Positions 11,687 to 24,105 of a stretch of 64,000 nucleotides of DNA are shown piece by piece. The notes beneath the pieces are model-generated. The model had not been told where the DNA came from. It saw only the letters and a program-made list of their open reading frames with translations, and did no database searches. Location: NCBI GenBank assembly GCA_012064385.1, contig QRDG01000473.1, forward strand, positions 2,030,414-2,094,413, in the 5' to 3' direction. The position numbers and the translations under genes were made by a program. Numbering within the stretch: the first letter of the stretch is position 1; every line of letters begins with the position of its first letter. The DNA comes from Puccinellia tenuiflora. Taxonomy: Eukaryota > Streptophyta > Magnoliopsida > Poales > Poaceae.

Positions 11687-14600
11687 TGTAACGCCCCGAC
11701 CCCGAAATTATACAGAGAGGCTATGTATTCATCACAACCATCAATGTATAAAACAAAGATCGAGACTTGTGGAACAGAACTGGCACAAAGCACGACTCTA
11801 CGACACAAAACATATAGCAACTCATATAAAGAGAAGAATACAAATATTACAAGCAAAAGGATCACAGATCCAACAATTCAGCAAGCGGAAGCGGGTAGTG
11901 TTGTCTAACAACAAGAAGCAAAATATGGCCTAAGAGGCCTACAATAAAATCATCCCAGCCAGCTTGTTCCACGGTCCCAAGCTGCCACCTGGGAACCCCA
12001 GACTAGTAGTCGACGTCAACGAAGAACCCACCTAGCTGCTCGGTGTCGTCCTCCTCTGAAATACAATCATAGAGGTAGCAAAGAGAGACTGAGTACGATG
12101 TACTCGCAAGTTTAGTAGGGCGATATAGGCCCAAATGACTGACGGAGGCTCTAAAGCTTTATATGTATTTCTTTTGCATAAAGCTATATTTTCATAAACC
12201 GAAACATAATTGACACATGGCAATCGTCTACTCAGAATACTTTTCAAAAGGAGATAAGAGAGTAACATTTTCATCATTGGTTCTCATCGAACCCTTTTGT
12301 CACCAACAACACTCATCTCCACCAAGGCACCCCCTCGAATCACCCTCGAGGAAGTGAACCTTTATCACACGTTGATTATGCAACCTTTAGCTGCCATATC
12401 AATTAGGTTAAGATTCTCTATGGTCTTATCGTCTATTCCCAAGTTGTCCATAACCGTGGACACGGCTTTTCGAAAAGATTAACCCTGCAGGGGTGTACTA
12501 ATTTACCCATCGGTACCGTCCGGCTCACCTAGTTGGCCCTCTTCCGGGGAAGGCCGGCGAACGGGCGCGGTTAGACCTTTACATTGCATGAGGCTTACTC
12601 AAGGACCATCAGTGTGCGGAAGGACAGGTTAAGCGCTCCCAGCGCCCTGCCCCGCGGCCACATTCCTAAACACCACCATCCTCGTTCCTTTTTCCACCCA
12701 CACAACTCACGCGCAAATGGAAAACTCGAACTAGAGGACCCTTGACAAGCCCCTCACAACTTATTCGGTCAAAGGGGGTTCCATATGCCCCCACCTCCGG
12801 AAGCACGCTCAGTCTTGGTTCAAGAGGTAAAGAACTCGCACCTAGGGGCTAGAGTGAGGCAAAACACCATCCCCGATGGCAACTCACCCAAACCGTCTTA
12901 GCATTTTAATTAAGCATCCCCATTATCCACCATGCCCGAATCATTCCATGAACATCAATAAATATGGAAATCAATAACGGACATATCTACTAATTCCACT
13001 AAGCATTTCTAAGCATGGCTAAGCAACATAACATCAACAATTATAACTTTACCTCAGGCCAACACTTCAACCCTAGGGTTCATAGGTAAGGATACATGTG
13101 ATTGGCTCGGGGAAGAACATGCATTCATAGGATATTCTAATATTTACCAAAAGAGACATTTGAATCGCATGCAATATTATGGTGGATAAAATAATTTGAT
13201 GAAACATAGGATGCTAGATGCCAAGAAGGTTAGGTTATCTCTTGCCTTGCTGCCCGGTCGTGAAGTACTGCTCGTCGGGGTAGTTATCGGTACCCTCGAC
13301 TCCGGAATCTATCGATACCCAAAAGAGAAAAACAAAGAACACATAAATCACACGATCACGAGGTGCAATGCGCAAACACATGATGACATGTCCAATTGAT
13401 GCAAAGATATTAGCATTTAATTCAATTAACAAATTAAATGGAGTTCCAAATAATTAGTGCAATTATTTGGACACGACTCCATATTTATCTTAGTGAACAC
13501 ATTCTTCATAAATCATTAAATTATTAGGGAAGTGGCTCAATCCTGCAGGAACATGACAATAAAGGATAGGGTTCGTCATTGCGATCAATGTGGTAATTTA
13601 TTTGTAGTTTTCGGAACACCGATGAATAAATAGCAAATTAAATAAATAATTGAAATCAATTCATTTAATCAAATTATGGACAACATCAAATAAGGATTTG
13701 TGATCATGATGTGATAAGTGCATGATTTAATAGCATTTGAAATGTTGATCACATTGGTATTTTATTTGTAATTTTTGGATTAATTTTGAATAGGTTATGA
13801 ATTTCTCAATTTAGGTATCACTTACCCCTTTAGGAAGTATGAAAATAACCAAAAGAAAAAATTAATTCCAAAAGAAGGTTACAATGATCCCAATGGTTAG
13901 AGTTTGTTTTACCGAACATTTTGAAATTTGATTCGTCTAATTTGAAGCATTTTTCAATTAATTATGAATTAATTAAATCTGTTTCAAAAAAATTAAAAGG
14001 GAAAGAAATTTCCCTGGCAGGCCGGCCAGGCCGGGGTGCAGGCCGGACATCATGACCGGCCCCCAACCCGAGAGGCCCCGGCCACTGGGCCGGCCAATAT
14101 GGCCGGGCCACGACCCGAGAGGCCCCGGCCACTGGGCCGGTCAGGCCGGGCGCGCGTGGGAGCGGTGGACGTGCGCGTTGCTGACGCTGCTGACGCTGCT
14201 GGCGCCGCCGGCGACCAAGATCGGGCGGCGGGAGAGGGAAAAAGGACGCGGGAGAGGGCTAGCAAAGAAGCACGCCTCACCTTGAGCCTGAAGGGGTGAC
14301 CGACGCGGTGAGGGGTGGGCGGATTCGGCGGAAAAACGGCTTCGGCATGCGGCGGCCGCGGTGGACGAGGTCGACGACGCACACGTCGTCCCCGGGCCTC
14401 CCAGTTCGATTCCTGGGACGGGAACAAGAGGAGGTCGTGGCGGAGCTGGCGGTGCTCGTCGATCCGCGTGAGGTGGCTCCAGCCGGCGGCGACAGGCGGA
14501 GGCGAGCGGCGGCAGAAAGGGGAGAGCTCGGGAGAGAGAAAAGGCCCCGATCCGGAAATCTCGGGGAGGGAAACGGGAGGAGTGGCGAGGGGGAGCAGGT

Positions 14601-15361
14601 GAACGCCGACTCGGTCTCCATAGTCGTCCCAGGGCCACGCATCGACGCGGAGCAGCTCGGCCAGCGCACGGCATGGCGCCAGTGCCGGCGAGCACAGTGG
14701 AGAGATGAGAGGGAAAAAGGAAATTACAAGGAGGTCCCTAGGAACTTTTGAATTAAACTCAAACAAGTCCAACAGCAGTGTTTAACCCATTTAATTAAGG
14801 CACCAGAACATTTTCTAAAATCCCAGAAAAATTCATGAAGCTTAGAATTACCCTTTAGAACCACCACAAAAATTGGTGAGGTCAAATAAATTATTTTGCC
14901 CAACCTTTGTTCATAGATTTTAATTAGGGTAAATTGGGGCAATTTCCAAATACATTTAATTGGGGCATTTTTACAATTCCAAAAATATTGAAAATTTTTA
15001 TGGAAGCTCTCCCAACCATATTGAGGCTCAGCATGATTTTAGTTTGAAATTTTGGAAGTTCTAACTTGGTTCCAAAAATAGGAATTGAATTCAGCCAAAT
15101 TTCAACCCTCATGTCAACTTTCATTTGACAAAAATTTGAAAAGTGAGAAATTGTTATACAACCAAGTTGGGAACTTCCTAAACAATTTGGAAGTTCATTT
15201 AGCCTTTGGTTGTAGGTTTTGGGGAAGGTTGGCTCCCCATTTCAATTGTTTCCAAAGAAAGCTTGCATTGTCAAATGCATATGGATGCGATGATGCAAAC
15301 ATCGAAAACAAAAAGTGGAAAAATTCTTCGTATTTTTCGTTACCAAGTTTGGGCTGTTACA
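11687..15361 (-). repeat. Left (3') LTR of chromovirus E3
   Basis: This 3675-bp LTR starts TGTAACGCCCCGACCCC and ends GGGCTGTTACA, giving the inverted ends TGTAAC/GTTACA. It includes a GC-rich block (about 14013-14720) with AGGCCGG motifs. ORFs in that block overlap on both strands and are not called. Two other ORFs (12297-12482 and 13196-13399) are duplicated in the other LTR simply because the LTRs are copies. Confidence 0.92.
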
Positions 15362-15378
15362 ACTCTACCCCCCTTACA
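15362..15378 (-). other. Polypurine tract of E3
   Basis: On the minus strand the sequence is purine-rich (GTAAGGGGGGTAGAGT) and directly precedes the LTR, the standard position for plus-strand primer formation. Confidence 0.75.
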
Positions 15379-15397
15379 GGAATCTCGGCCCGAGATT

Positions 15398-16888
15398 CTA
15401 GGCTTGAGTGAAGAAGGCGGGGTATTCCTGACGAAGACTAGTTTCTCGCTCCCATGTGGCTTCTTCCTCGGAATGGTTGGACCATTGGACCTTGAGAAAC
15501 TTGATGGACTTGTTGCGGGTCTTCCTCTCCGCTTCATCCAAGATGCGGATAGGATGCTCGCGATAGGTCAAATCCTCCTGAATGTCCAATGCCTCATGAT
15601 CAACCCCACGGATGGGATCCTTGAAGCACCGGCGGAGTTGGGAAACATGGAACACATCATGGACATCCGGAAAATTGGAGGGCAACTCAAGTTGATAGGA
15701 GAGATCTCCTCGCTTGGCTAGGATGGTGAAAGGGCCAACATAGCGAGGTGCCAATTTCCCCTTTATCCCAAAGCGACGAACGCCTCGGAGAGGAGAAACT
15801 CGAAGATAGGCTTTATCACCGATTTCATAGTGGACCTCTTGATGGTGCTTGTCATAATAGCTTTTCTGACGGGATTGAGCGGCCTTGAGATTTTCTCGAA
15901 TAACGCGGACTTTCTCTTCGGCTTCATTGATCACATCAGGACCGAAGAGTGGCCTCTCCCCGGTTTCAGACCAATTGAGAGGAGTCCGGCATTTTCTCCC
16001 ATAAAGAACCTCAAAGGGAGCCATTTGCAAACTGGCTTGATAGCTATTGTTGTAGGAGAACTCGGCGAGAGGGAGGTACTTTTCCCAACCCTTGCCGAAG
16101 GAGATGATACAAGCCCGAAGCATGTCTTCAAGAATTTGATTTATTCTTTCAGTTTGACCGTCTGTTTGAGGGTGGTAGGCGGTACTGAAGTTGAGACGGG
16201 TTCCGAGAGCCTCTTGGAAGCTTTGCCAAAATTTGGACACAAACAGGCTTCCACGGTCTGAAATGATCCTCAAGGGAACCCCGTGCAATGGAACAATCCG
16301 GGCCATATATAGGTCGGCAAGTTGGCTTGCTCGAATATCATCGCGGACAGGAAGGAAATGGGCAACTTTTGACAAACGGTCGATGATGACCCAAACAGCA
16401 TTGTTGCCCTTTTGTGACTTTGGAAAACCGATGATGAAATCCATACCCACTTCATCCCATTTCCACTCAGGAACGGCTATGGGGCGGAGGGTACCAGCTG
16501 GCCTCTGATGTTCAGCTTTCACCCGGTGACAGACATCACATTCGGCAACATATTTGGCAATCTCCCGCTTCATACGGGTCCACCAGAATTTGGGACGGAG
16601 GTCTTGGTACATCTTGGTGCTACCGGGATGGATGGATATGGGAGACTCATGTGCCTCTTGGAGAATTAACCCCTTGGTATTTCCACTCTTGGGCACCACA
16701 AGGCGGCCTTCGAAGTAGACCACACCGGAGTCATCGATAGAGAAACACTTGGCCTTTCCACTTGCGACATTCTCCTTAATCTTTAGGATGCCAGCATCAT
16801 TTTGTTGGGCGGCCTTGATTTCATCCTCGAGAGTGGATTTGATCTCGAGGTTAGCTAGAAAACCGGAAGGCACAATCTCCAGATTCAA
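15398..16888 (-). pseudogene. E3 integrase with chromodomain-like C-terminus
   Basis: This frame of 496 residues covers the end of the pol polyprotein. Near residues 90-130 is the HHCC zinc-binding module, with an HPGSTKMYQ start and CDVCHRVK end. The DDE core follows, with acidic residues in WDEVGMDFIIGFP, in SDRGSLF and in the HPQTDGQTER segment. The tail (IRILDEAERK...VQWSNHSEEEATWE) resembles the chromodomain of chromoviruses, which directs integration to heterochromatin. It is separated from the RNase H frame by a one-base frameshift near 16887, where the two frames overlap by four bases. The catalytic residues appear intact. It is read as part of a broken polyprotein, not as a separate gene. 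Confidence 0.9.
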
Positions 16889-17654
16889 TTTAGCAAATCC
16901 TCATGGAGAGCAGGTTGGGCCTTTTCAACCATCAAGGTGTTGCAATAGGCCTTGCAGCTCAAAGCATCGGCCACCACATTGGCCTTGCCAGGTTGATAGT
17001 TGAGGGTCACATCATAGTCTTTTATCAATTCCAGCCATCTTCTCTGTCTCAAGTTCAGATCCGGTTGGGTGAAGAGATATTTTAGACTTTGGTGGTCGGA
17101 GTAGATCTCGCAACGGTTGCCCAAGAGGTAGGGCCTCCATTGCTTCAGAGCATGTACCACGGCGGCAAGCTCCAAATCATGAGTTGGATAATTTTGCTCG
17201 TGTGGCTTGAGTTGACGGGAAGCATAAGCGACCACATGGCCCTCTTGCATCAAGACACAGCCCAAGCCTTGGAGTGATGCATCACAATAGACGACAAAGT
17301 CCTTGGCGGTATCGGGAAGGACAAGTACCGGGGTGGTGGTGAGCTTGACCTTGAGGGTTTGGAAACTCTCTTCAGCCTTGTCTGACCACACAAATGGCTT
17401 GCCTTTCTTGAGGAGTTCAGTCAATGCCTTTGCTATTTTGGAGAAGCCCTCAATAAATCGACGGTAATAACCAGCCAATCCAAGGAAGCTTCGGATATCT
17501 TTGACGGATTTGGGAGTTGGCCAATCCAGGATTGCCTGAATCTTGTCGGGTATCACCGCTACTCCGGCAGCTGACACCACATGACCGAGAAAGATGAGCT
17601 CCTTCAGCCAAAACTCACATTTAGAGAACTTGGCATATAGACGGTGATCTCGAA
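16889..17654 (-). pseudogene. E3 reverse transcriptase C-terminal part and RNase H
   Basis: The frame contains the RT connection (DIRSFLGLAGYYRRFIEGFS) and the gypsy-type RNase H. RNase H motifs visible are YCDASLQGLGCVLMQ, the ELAAVVHALKQWR helix, SDHQSLKYLF and GKANVVADALS. Both edges are frameshifts: near 17655 it leaves the YIDD-containing frame, and near 16887 it leaves the integrase frame. The domain itself has no internal stop. Confidence 0.88.
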
Positions 17655-18350
17655 GTTGGTCAGGACAAGTCGAAGATGTTCAGCATGTTCGTCTTCGGTC
17701 TTGGAGTACACAAGGATGTCATCGATGTAGATGATGACGAACTTGTCGAGGTACTCGTGGAAGATGGAGTTCATTAGCCTCATGAATGTAGCCGGAGCAT
17801 TTGTGAGGCCGAAAGACATAACGGTGTACTCATATAACCCATAGCGGGTAGTGAAGGCCGTCTTCAGAATATCCTCCTTTCAGATTTTTATCTGATGGTA
17901 ACCGGACCTCAGATCCATCTTGGAGAATACCGTTGCTCCAGCTAGTTGATCAAACAAGTCGGTTATTCGAGGAATTGGATACTTGTTCTTGATGGTCACC
18001 GCATTAAAAGGGCGGTAATCAACGACCAGTCGAGGCACATTTGTATCCCTCTTCTTGACAAAGATGACCGGGCAGCCCCAAGGTGAGCTACTCGGTCGGA
18101 TGAATTCTTTTTCCAGTAGCTCATCCAATTGCTTCTTCAACTCAGCTAGCTCTTCCGTTGGCATACGGTAGGGCGTTTTGGAAACTGGGGCGGTTCCCGG
18201 AACCAACTCAATCACAAACTCCACGCTGCGATCGGGTGGCATGCCGGGCAATTCCTCCAGAAAAACATCGGGGAAATCACACACCACCTCCACTTCATGC
18301 ATTTCAGGCGGGGCGACACCTTCCATGAAAACAGACTGATCTCCGGGGAA
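17655..18350 (-). pseudogene. E3 reverse transcriptase, N-terminal part and palm
   Basis: The segment starts with the FPDVFLEELPGMPPDR linker typical of plant gypsy pol. It continues through RT motifs VDYRPFNAVT, DLFDQLAGATVFSKMDLRSGYHQ and FGLTNAPATFM to the YIDD active site. A TGA stop at 17880-17882 interrupts it just after GYHQIKI, where relatives carry an arginine codon, so CGA to TGA is the likely change. The reading frame is otherwise continuous across the stop. A frameshift near 18350 separates it from the protease linker and another near 17655 from the RNase H part. This copy cannot make functional RT without readthrough and frame changes. Confidence 0.88.
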
Positions 18351-18604
18351 AAAGGGTGAACAGCAGATGGAGCTGTGGAAGAAGGGGACCAATAGCGCAC
18401 TTCCCCATAGTACGGATGGATCACTGAGACAGTCTTGGCAGCACAGTCCAGGTTGGCCTGATACTTGACTAACCAGTCCATGCCCAGAATAACATCCAGA
18501 CCCTCTGACTTCAGGGCTATCAACTGAAATGGAAAAGGGGTGGAGCCTATGGAAACCTGCACTTCAGGAGTGATCCATTTGGTTTGCCATCGAGAACCAG
18601 GTGT
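18351..18604 (-). pseudogene. E3 protease C-terminal part and linker to RT
   Basis: The short frame has the motif GLDVILGMDWLVKYQANLDC, which follows the aspartic protease core in chromovirus polyproteins and includes the second conserved region of retropepsin. Frameshifts near 18605 (after the protease active site) and 18350 (before RT) bound it. Confidence 0.8.
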
Positions 18605-18945
18605 TTTAACCACTAGCGGGGATCCATCATCACAAACGGTATTTGATGGTTGTGTGCATATGATATGGATATGAACGAATGCGAAGCTCCAGAGTCAAAT
18701 AATACTGAAGCTGGATATGTATTGATTCGAAGCGTACCCATGAGAACTCCGGGGTCCTCCTCAATGCCTTCAGCCGAGACGTGGTTCAGACGACCACGGC
18801 TGACGGTGGTAGCCTTGGCGGCTGGGGTAGAGGGTGCTGGTGCAGGTGCCGAGGTAGCCGGTGCCTTCTGGGGACACTCCCTGGAGTAGTGCCCCGGCTG
18901 GCCACAAGCGAAGCACGTGACTCCCGGTGGTGCAGGCAGTCGGGG
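18605..18945 (-). pseudogene. E3 gag zinc knuckle and aspartic protease active site
   Basis: The CCHC zinc knuckle CFACGQPGHYSREC (about 18876-18915) binds genomic RNA in the capsid. It is followed by a low-complexity Ala/Pro linker and then the retropepsin active site VLFDSGASHSFIS (DSGA codons at 18685-18696). The zinc knuckle belongs to gag but lies in a different frame from the gag body, because of a frameshift near 18945. A TAG stop at 18613-18615 ends this frame shortly after the frameshift near 18605. Confidence 0.85.
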
Positions 18946-19811
18946 CGAAAACCGCCTCCAGCCGCACCCAAGGTCGAAGTAGCTGGGCGAGGCGGAGGTG
19001 GCAGGTACCCGGTGGGCTTCGGCGCGAAGGGCGCCTTTGGCACGGCGCTGAAAGGCACGAAGACCTTGCACTTCTTGCCCTCAGAGGAGGAGGAGCTCTG
19101 GTGATCAGCTGGAGCTGGCCTCTTAGAAGCCTCCAGCTCCTTCCTACCTTGCTCCATGGTGAGGGCCTGGTTGTAGAGCTCTTGGTAGGAGGTGAACTTG
19201 AAGGGTAGGAGCTCGTATCGGAGACGAGGTGCGAGCCCCTTGCGGAAGAGGTATTGCTTGTCCTCATCATTCATCACGTCCCGAGGGGCGTAACGGGAGA
19301 GGTGGTTGAACTCCCGTCCATAGGACTGGACGTCCATGCGTCCCTGGGTTAGGTCCAGGAACTCCCGCCTCTTGAGCTCGAGGATGGGCTTGGGGATGTA
19401 CGCCGCACGGAAGGCGGTGCGGAACTCCTCCCATGTGACAACATGGCCCGCGGCAACCATTGCCACGTGGCTCTCCCACCAGGAGCCGGCGGCTCCTTCC
19501 AGAAGGTAGGTGGCGAAGTTGACATGTTCTGCCGCCGGAACGTGAAGAGCGGCGAACTTGCGCTCGATAGCCCGAAGCCAATCATCCGCATCAAGCGGCT
19601 CCTTAGCCTCGGAGAAAGTGGGAGGTTGGGACCGCAAGAACTGGTTGAGAGTGGTGCAGTCCGTGTTCCTCCTGGCCCCTTGCTGGACCAGCTGCTCGAG
19701 CAACCGCTCATTGCGCAGACGGTTTTGCTCGATAGCCATCATCACCTCCGCCATTGAGGGTGGCGGCGGTGGGTCAGGGCTGCTATGTTCCCCACGACGG
19801 GTAGGAGCCAT
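18946..19811 (-). pseudogene. E3 gag (capsid) body
   Basis: The start chosen is the Met at 19811 (MAPTRRGEHSS) rather than 12 codons upstream, because the family usually begins this way. The protein has a proline-rich N-terminus and a helical MAEVMMAIEQNRLRNERLLE segment. The retrotransposon gag domain follows (LRSQPPTFSEAKEPLDADDWL, GAAGSWWES, VTWEEFRTAFRAAYIP, YGREFNHLSRYAP). The tail is rich in Ser/Pro. The frame runs on to 18786, but after about 18945 it is out of register and no longer resembles gag. The product would package the element's RNA in cytoplasmic particles. Confidence 0.88.
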
Positions 19812-20192
19812 TCTGAAGAATTGGAACAACGACAAGTTAGTAACCAATTCTGACAGTTAAGATAGATCATTGGTTGCTCCCAGATATAGATATTTAAGAA
19901 GCAATAAACACCAAAGATAGATTTTAGGCAACCACGGTGGCATCAAGTCATCGTGGCGATATCAAACGGATTTAACGGACTCGAGGCATAACTGGACGGT
20001 AAGAACCCCAACCCCGAGAACCTAAACATCGACACCAAGCACGAAACAAATAGGGGTAAGAATCAGAGTAGAGCGAGTTGGATGAGAAGCAAAAAGAATC
20101 CTAAGAAGGTTTTCACAACTCATTTTTAGGTTGAAAATAATTTTCACTAGACTCGACATCGACCAAAGAAAGGGTTTCCTACAGGCAGTCCT
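19812..20192 (-). other. 5' leader of E3 between primer site and gag
   Basis: About 380 bases with no coding signal, as expected for an untranslated leader carrying packaging sequences. Confidence 0.6.
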
Positions 20193-20204
20193 GCTCTGAT
20201 ACCA
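20193..20204 (-). other. Primer-binding site of E3 (tRNA-Met type)
   Basis: GCTCTGATACCA on the plus strand (TGGTATCAGAGC on the minus strand) lies three bases from the start of the LTR at 20208. Confidence 0.92.
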
Positions 20205-20207
20205 ACT

Positions 20208-23200
20208 TGTAACGCCCCGACCCCGGAATTATACAGAGAGGCTATGTATTCATCACAACCATCAATGTATAAAACAAAGATCGAGACTTGTGGAACAGAA
20301 CTGGCACAAAGCACGACTCTACGACACAAAACATATAGCAACTCATATAAGAGAAGAATACAAATATTACAAGCAAAAGGATCACAGATCCAACAATTCA
20401 GCAAGCGGAAGCGGTTAGTGTTGTCTAACAACAAGAAGCAAAATATGGCCTAAGAGGCCTACAATAAAATCATCCAACCAGCTTGTTCCACGGTCCCAAG
20501 CTGCCACCTGGGAACCCCAGACTAGTAGTCGACGTCAACGAAGAACCCACCTAGCTGCTCGGTGTCGTCCTCCTCTGAAATACAAATCATAGAGGCAGCA
20601 AAGAGAGACTGAGTACGATGTACTCGCAAGTTTAGTAGGGCGATATAGGCCCAAATGACTGACGGAGGCTCTAAAGCTTCATATGTATGTCTTTTGCATA
20701 AAGCTAATTTTCATAAACCGAAATATAATTGACACATGGCAATCGTCTACTCAGAATACTTTTCAAAAAGAAGATAAGAGAGTAACATTTTCATCATTGG
20801 TTCTCATCGAACCCTTTTGTCACCAACAACACTCATCTCCACCAAGGCACCCCCTCGAATCACCCTCGAGGAAGTGAACCTTTATCACACGTTGATTATG
20901 CAACCTTTAGCTGCCATATCAATTAGGTTAAGATTCTCTATGGTCTTATCGTCTATTCCCAAGTCGTCCATAACCATGGACACGGCTTTTCGAAAAGATT
21001 AACCCTGCAGGGGTGTACTAATTTACCCATCGGTACCGTCCGGCTCACCTAGTTGGCCCTCTTCCGGGGAAGGCCGGCGAACGGGCGCGGTTAGACCTTT
21101 ACATTGCATGAGGCTTACTCAAGGACCATCAGTGTGCGGAAGGACAGGTTAAGCGCTCTCAGCGCCCTGCCCCGCGGCCACATTCCTAAACACCACCATC
21201 CTCGTTCCTTTTTCCACCCACACAACTCACGCGCAAATGGAAAACTCGAACTAGAGGACCCTTGACAAGCCCCTCACAACTTATTCGGTCAAAGGGGGTT
21301 CCATATGCCCCCACCTCCGGAAGCACGCTCAGTCTTGGTTCAAGAGGTAAAGAACTCGCACCTAGGGGCTAGAGTGAGGCAAAACACCATCCCCGATGGC
21401 AACTCACCCAAACCGTCTTAGCATTTTAATTAAGCATCCCCATTATCCACCATGCCCGAATCATTCCATGAACATCAATAATTATGGAAATCAATAACGG
21501 ACATATCTACTAATTCCACTAAGCATTTCTAAGCATGGCTAAGCAATATAACATCAACAATTATAACTTTACCTCGGGCCAACACTTCAACCCTAGGGTT
21601 CATAGGTAAGGATACATGTGATTGGCTCGGGGAAGAACATGCATTCATAGGATATTCTAATATTTACCAAAAGAGACATTTGAATCGCATGCAATATTAT
21701 GGTGGATAAAATAATTTGATGAAACATAGGATGCTAGATGCCAAGAAGGTTAGGTTATCTCTTGCCTTGCTGCCCGGTCGTGAAGTGCTGCTCGTCGGGG
21801 TAGTTATCGGTACCCTCGACTCCGAAATCTATCGATACCCAAAAGAGAAAAACAAAGAACACATAAATCACACGATCACGAGGTGCAATGCGCAAACACA
21901 TGATGACATGTCCAATTGATGCAAAGATATTAGCATTTAATTCAATTAACAAATTAAATGGAGTTCCAAATAATTAGTGCAATTATTTGGACACGACTCC
22001 ATATTTATCTTAGTGAACACATTCTTCATAAATCATTAAATTATTAGGGAAGTGGCTCAATCCTGCAGGAACATGACAATAAAGGATAGGGTTCGTCATT
22101 GCGATCAATGTGGTAATTTATTTGTAGTTTTCGGAACACCGATGAATAAATAGCAAATTAAATAAATAATTGAAATCAATTCATTTAATCAAATTATGGA
22201 CAACATCAAATAAGGATTTGTGATCATGATGTGATAAGTGCATGATTTAATAGCATTTGAAATGTTGATCACATTGGTATTTTATTTGTAATTTTTGGAT
22301 TAATTTTGAATAGGTTATGAATTTCTCAATTTAGGTATCACTTACCCCTTTTAGGAAGTATGAAAATAACCAAAAGAAAAAATTAATTCCAAAAGAAGGT
22401 TACAATGATCCCAATGGTTAGAGTTTGTTTTACCGAACATTTTGAAATTTGATTCGTCTAATTTGAAGCATTTTTCAATTAATTATGAATTAATTAAATC
22501 TGTTTCAAAAAAAATTAAAAGGGAAAGAAATTTCCCTGGCAGGCCGGCCAGGCCGGGGTGCAGGCCGGACATCATGACCGGCCCCAACCCGAGAGGCCCC
22601 GGCCACTGGGCCGGCCAATATGGCCGGGCCACGACCCGAGAGGCCCCGGCCACTGGGCCGGTCAGGCCGGGCGCGTGTGGGAGCGGTGGACGTGCGCGTT
22701 GCTGACGCTGCTGACGCTGCTGGCGCCGCCGGCGACCAAGATCGGGCGGCGGGAGAGGGAAAAAGGACGCGGGAGAGGGCTAGCAAAGAAGCACGCCTCA
22801 CCTTGAGCCTGAAGGGGTGACCGACGCGGTGAGGGGCGGGCGGATTCGGCGGAAAAACGGCTTCGGCGTGCGGCGGCCGCGGTGGACGAGGTCGACGACG
22901 CACGCGTCGTCCCCGGGCCTCCCAGTTCGATTCCTGGGACGGGAAACAAGAGGAGGTCGTGGCGGAGCTGGCGGTGCTCGTCGATCCGCGTGAGGTGGCT
23001 CCAGCCGGCGGCGACAGGCGGAGGCGAGCGGCGGCAGAAAGGGGAGAGCTCGGGAGAGAGAAAAGGCCCCGATCCGGAAATCTCGGGGAGGAAACGGGAG
23101 GAGTGGGCGAGGGGGAGCAGGTGAACGCCGACTCGGTCTCCATAGTCGTCCCAGGGCCACGCATCGACGCGGAGCAGCTCGGCCAGCGCACGGCATGGCG

Positions 23201-23884
23201 CCAGTGCCGGCGAGCACAGTGGAGAGATGAGAGGGAAAAAGGAAAATTACAAGGAGGTCCCTGGAACTTTTGAATTAAACTCAAACAAGTCCAACAGCAG
23301 TGTTTAACCCATTTAATTAAGGCACCAGAACATTTTCTAAAATCCCAGAAAAATTCATGAAGCTTATAATTACCCTTTAGAACCACCACAAAAATTGGTG
23401 AGGTCAAATAAAATATTTTGCCCAACCTTTGTTCATAGCTTTTAATTAGGGTAAATTGGGGCAATTTCCAAAATACATTTAATTGGGGCATTTTTACAAT
23501 TCCAAAAATATTGAAAATTTTTATGGAAGCTCTCCCAACCATATTGAGGCTCAGCATGATTTTAGTTTGAAATTTTGGAAGTTCTAACTTGGTTCCAAAA
23601 ATAGGAATTGAATTCAGCCAAATTTCAACCCTCATGTCAACTTTCATTTGACAAAAATTTGAAAAGTGAGAAATTGTTATACAACCAAGTTGGGAACTTC
23701 CTAAACAATTTGGAAGTTCATTTAGCCTTTGGTTGTAGGTTTTGGGGAAGGTTGGCTCCCCATTTCAATTGTTTCCAAAGAAAGCTTGCATTGTCAAATG
23801 CATATGGATGCGATGATGCAAACATCGAAAACAAAAAGTGGAAAAATTCTTCGTATTTTTCGTTACCAAGTTTGGGCTGTTACA
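20208..23884 (-). repeat. Right (5') LTR of chromovirus E3
   Basis: This 3677-bp LTR is about 99% identical by hand count to 11687-15361, with the same TGTAAC/GTTACA ends. It acts as 5' LTR for the complete internal region to its left and, because internal sequence also follows on its right, as 3' LTR of a second, truncated copy. Confidence 0.92.
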
Positions 23885-24105
23885 ACTCTACCCCCCTTAC
23901 AGGAATCTCGGCCCGAGATTCTAGGCTTGAGTGAAGAAGGCGGGGTATTCCTGACGAAGACTAGTTTCTCGCTCCCATGTGGCTTCTTCCTCGGAATGGT
24001 TGGACCATTGGACCTTGAGAAACTTGATGGACTTGTTGCGGGTCTTCCTCTCCGCTTCATCCAAGATGCGGATAGGATGCTCGCGATAGGTCAAATCCTC
24101 CTGAA
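23885..24105 (-). mobile_element. Fragment of a second E3 internal region (integrase tail and polypurine tract)
   Basis: This segment repeats 15362-15582 almost exactly: polypurine tract, integrase stop and the last coding part of the chromodomain-like tail. It stops at CTCCTGAA and continues in unrelated Sirevirus gag sequence. It is the only remnant of a second chromovirus copy sharing the LTR at 20208-23884. Confidence 0.88.

Larger units (their letters stand above)
11687..24105 (-). mobile_element. Chromovirus (Ty3/gypsy, Tekay/Del-like) E3, tandem and truncated
   Basis: Two nearly identical LTRs (11687-15361, 20208-23884) flank an internal region with primer site, gag, protease, RT, RNase H, integrase and a chromodomain-like C-terminus, all on the minus strand. 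After the second LTR comes another 221 bases of the internal 3' end (23885-24105). The arrangement is therefore LTR-internal-LTR-partial internal, as left by recombination between two copies, and it then joins Sirevirus gag sequence abruptly. GACTC (11682-11686) would be the left target duplication; its partner is lost. LTR divergence counted by hand is about 33 changes in 3.68 kb. Confidence 0.85.

Noticed and set aside
14036..14772. ORFs in the GC-rich block of the chromovirus LTRs (and the 380-codon minus frame at 22505-23647)
   Set aside because: The frames differ between the two LTR copies because of small indels, which a real gene would not tolerate; no domain is recognisable.
15830..19860. 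Plus-strand ORFs opposite the chromovirus gag-pol
   Set aside because: They are antisense shadows of recognised minus-strand domains.
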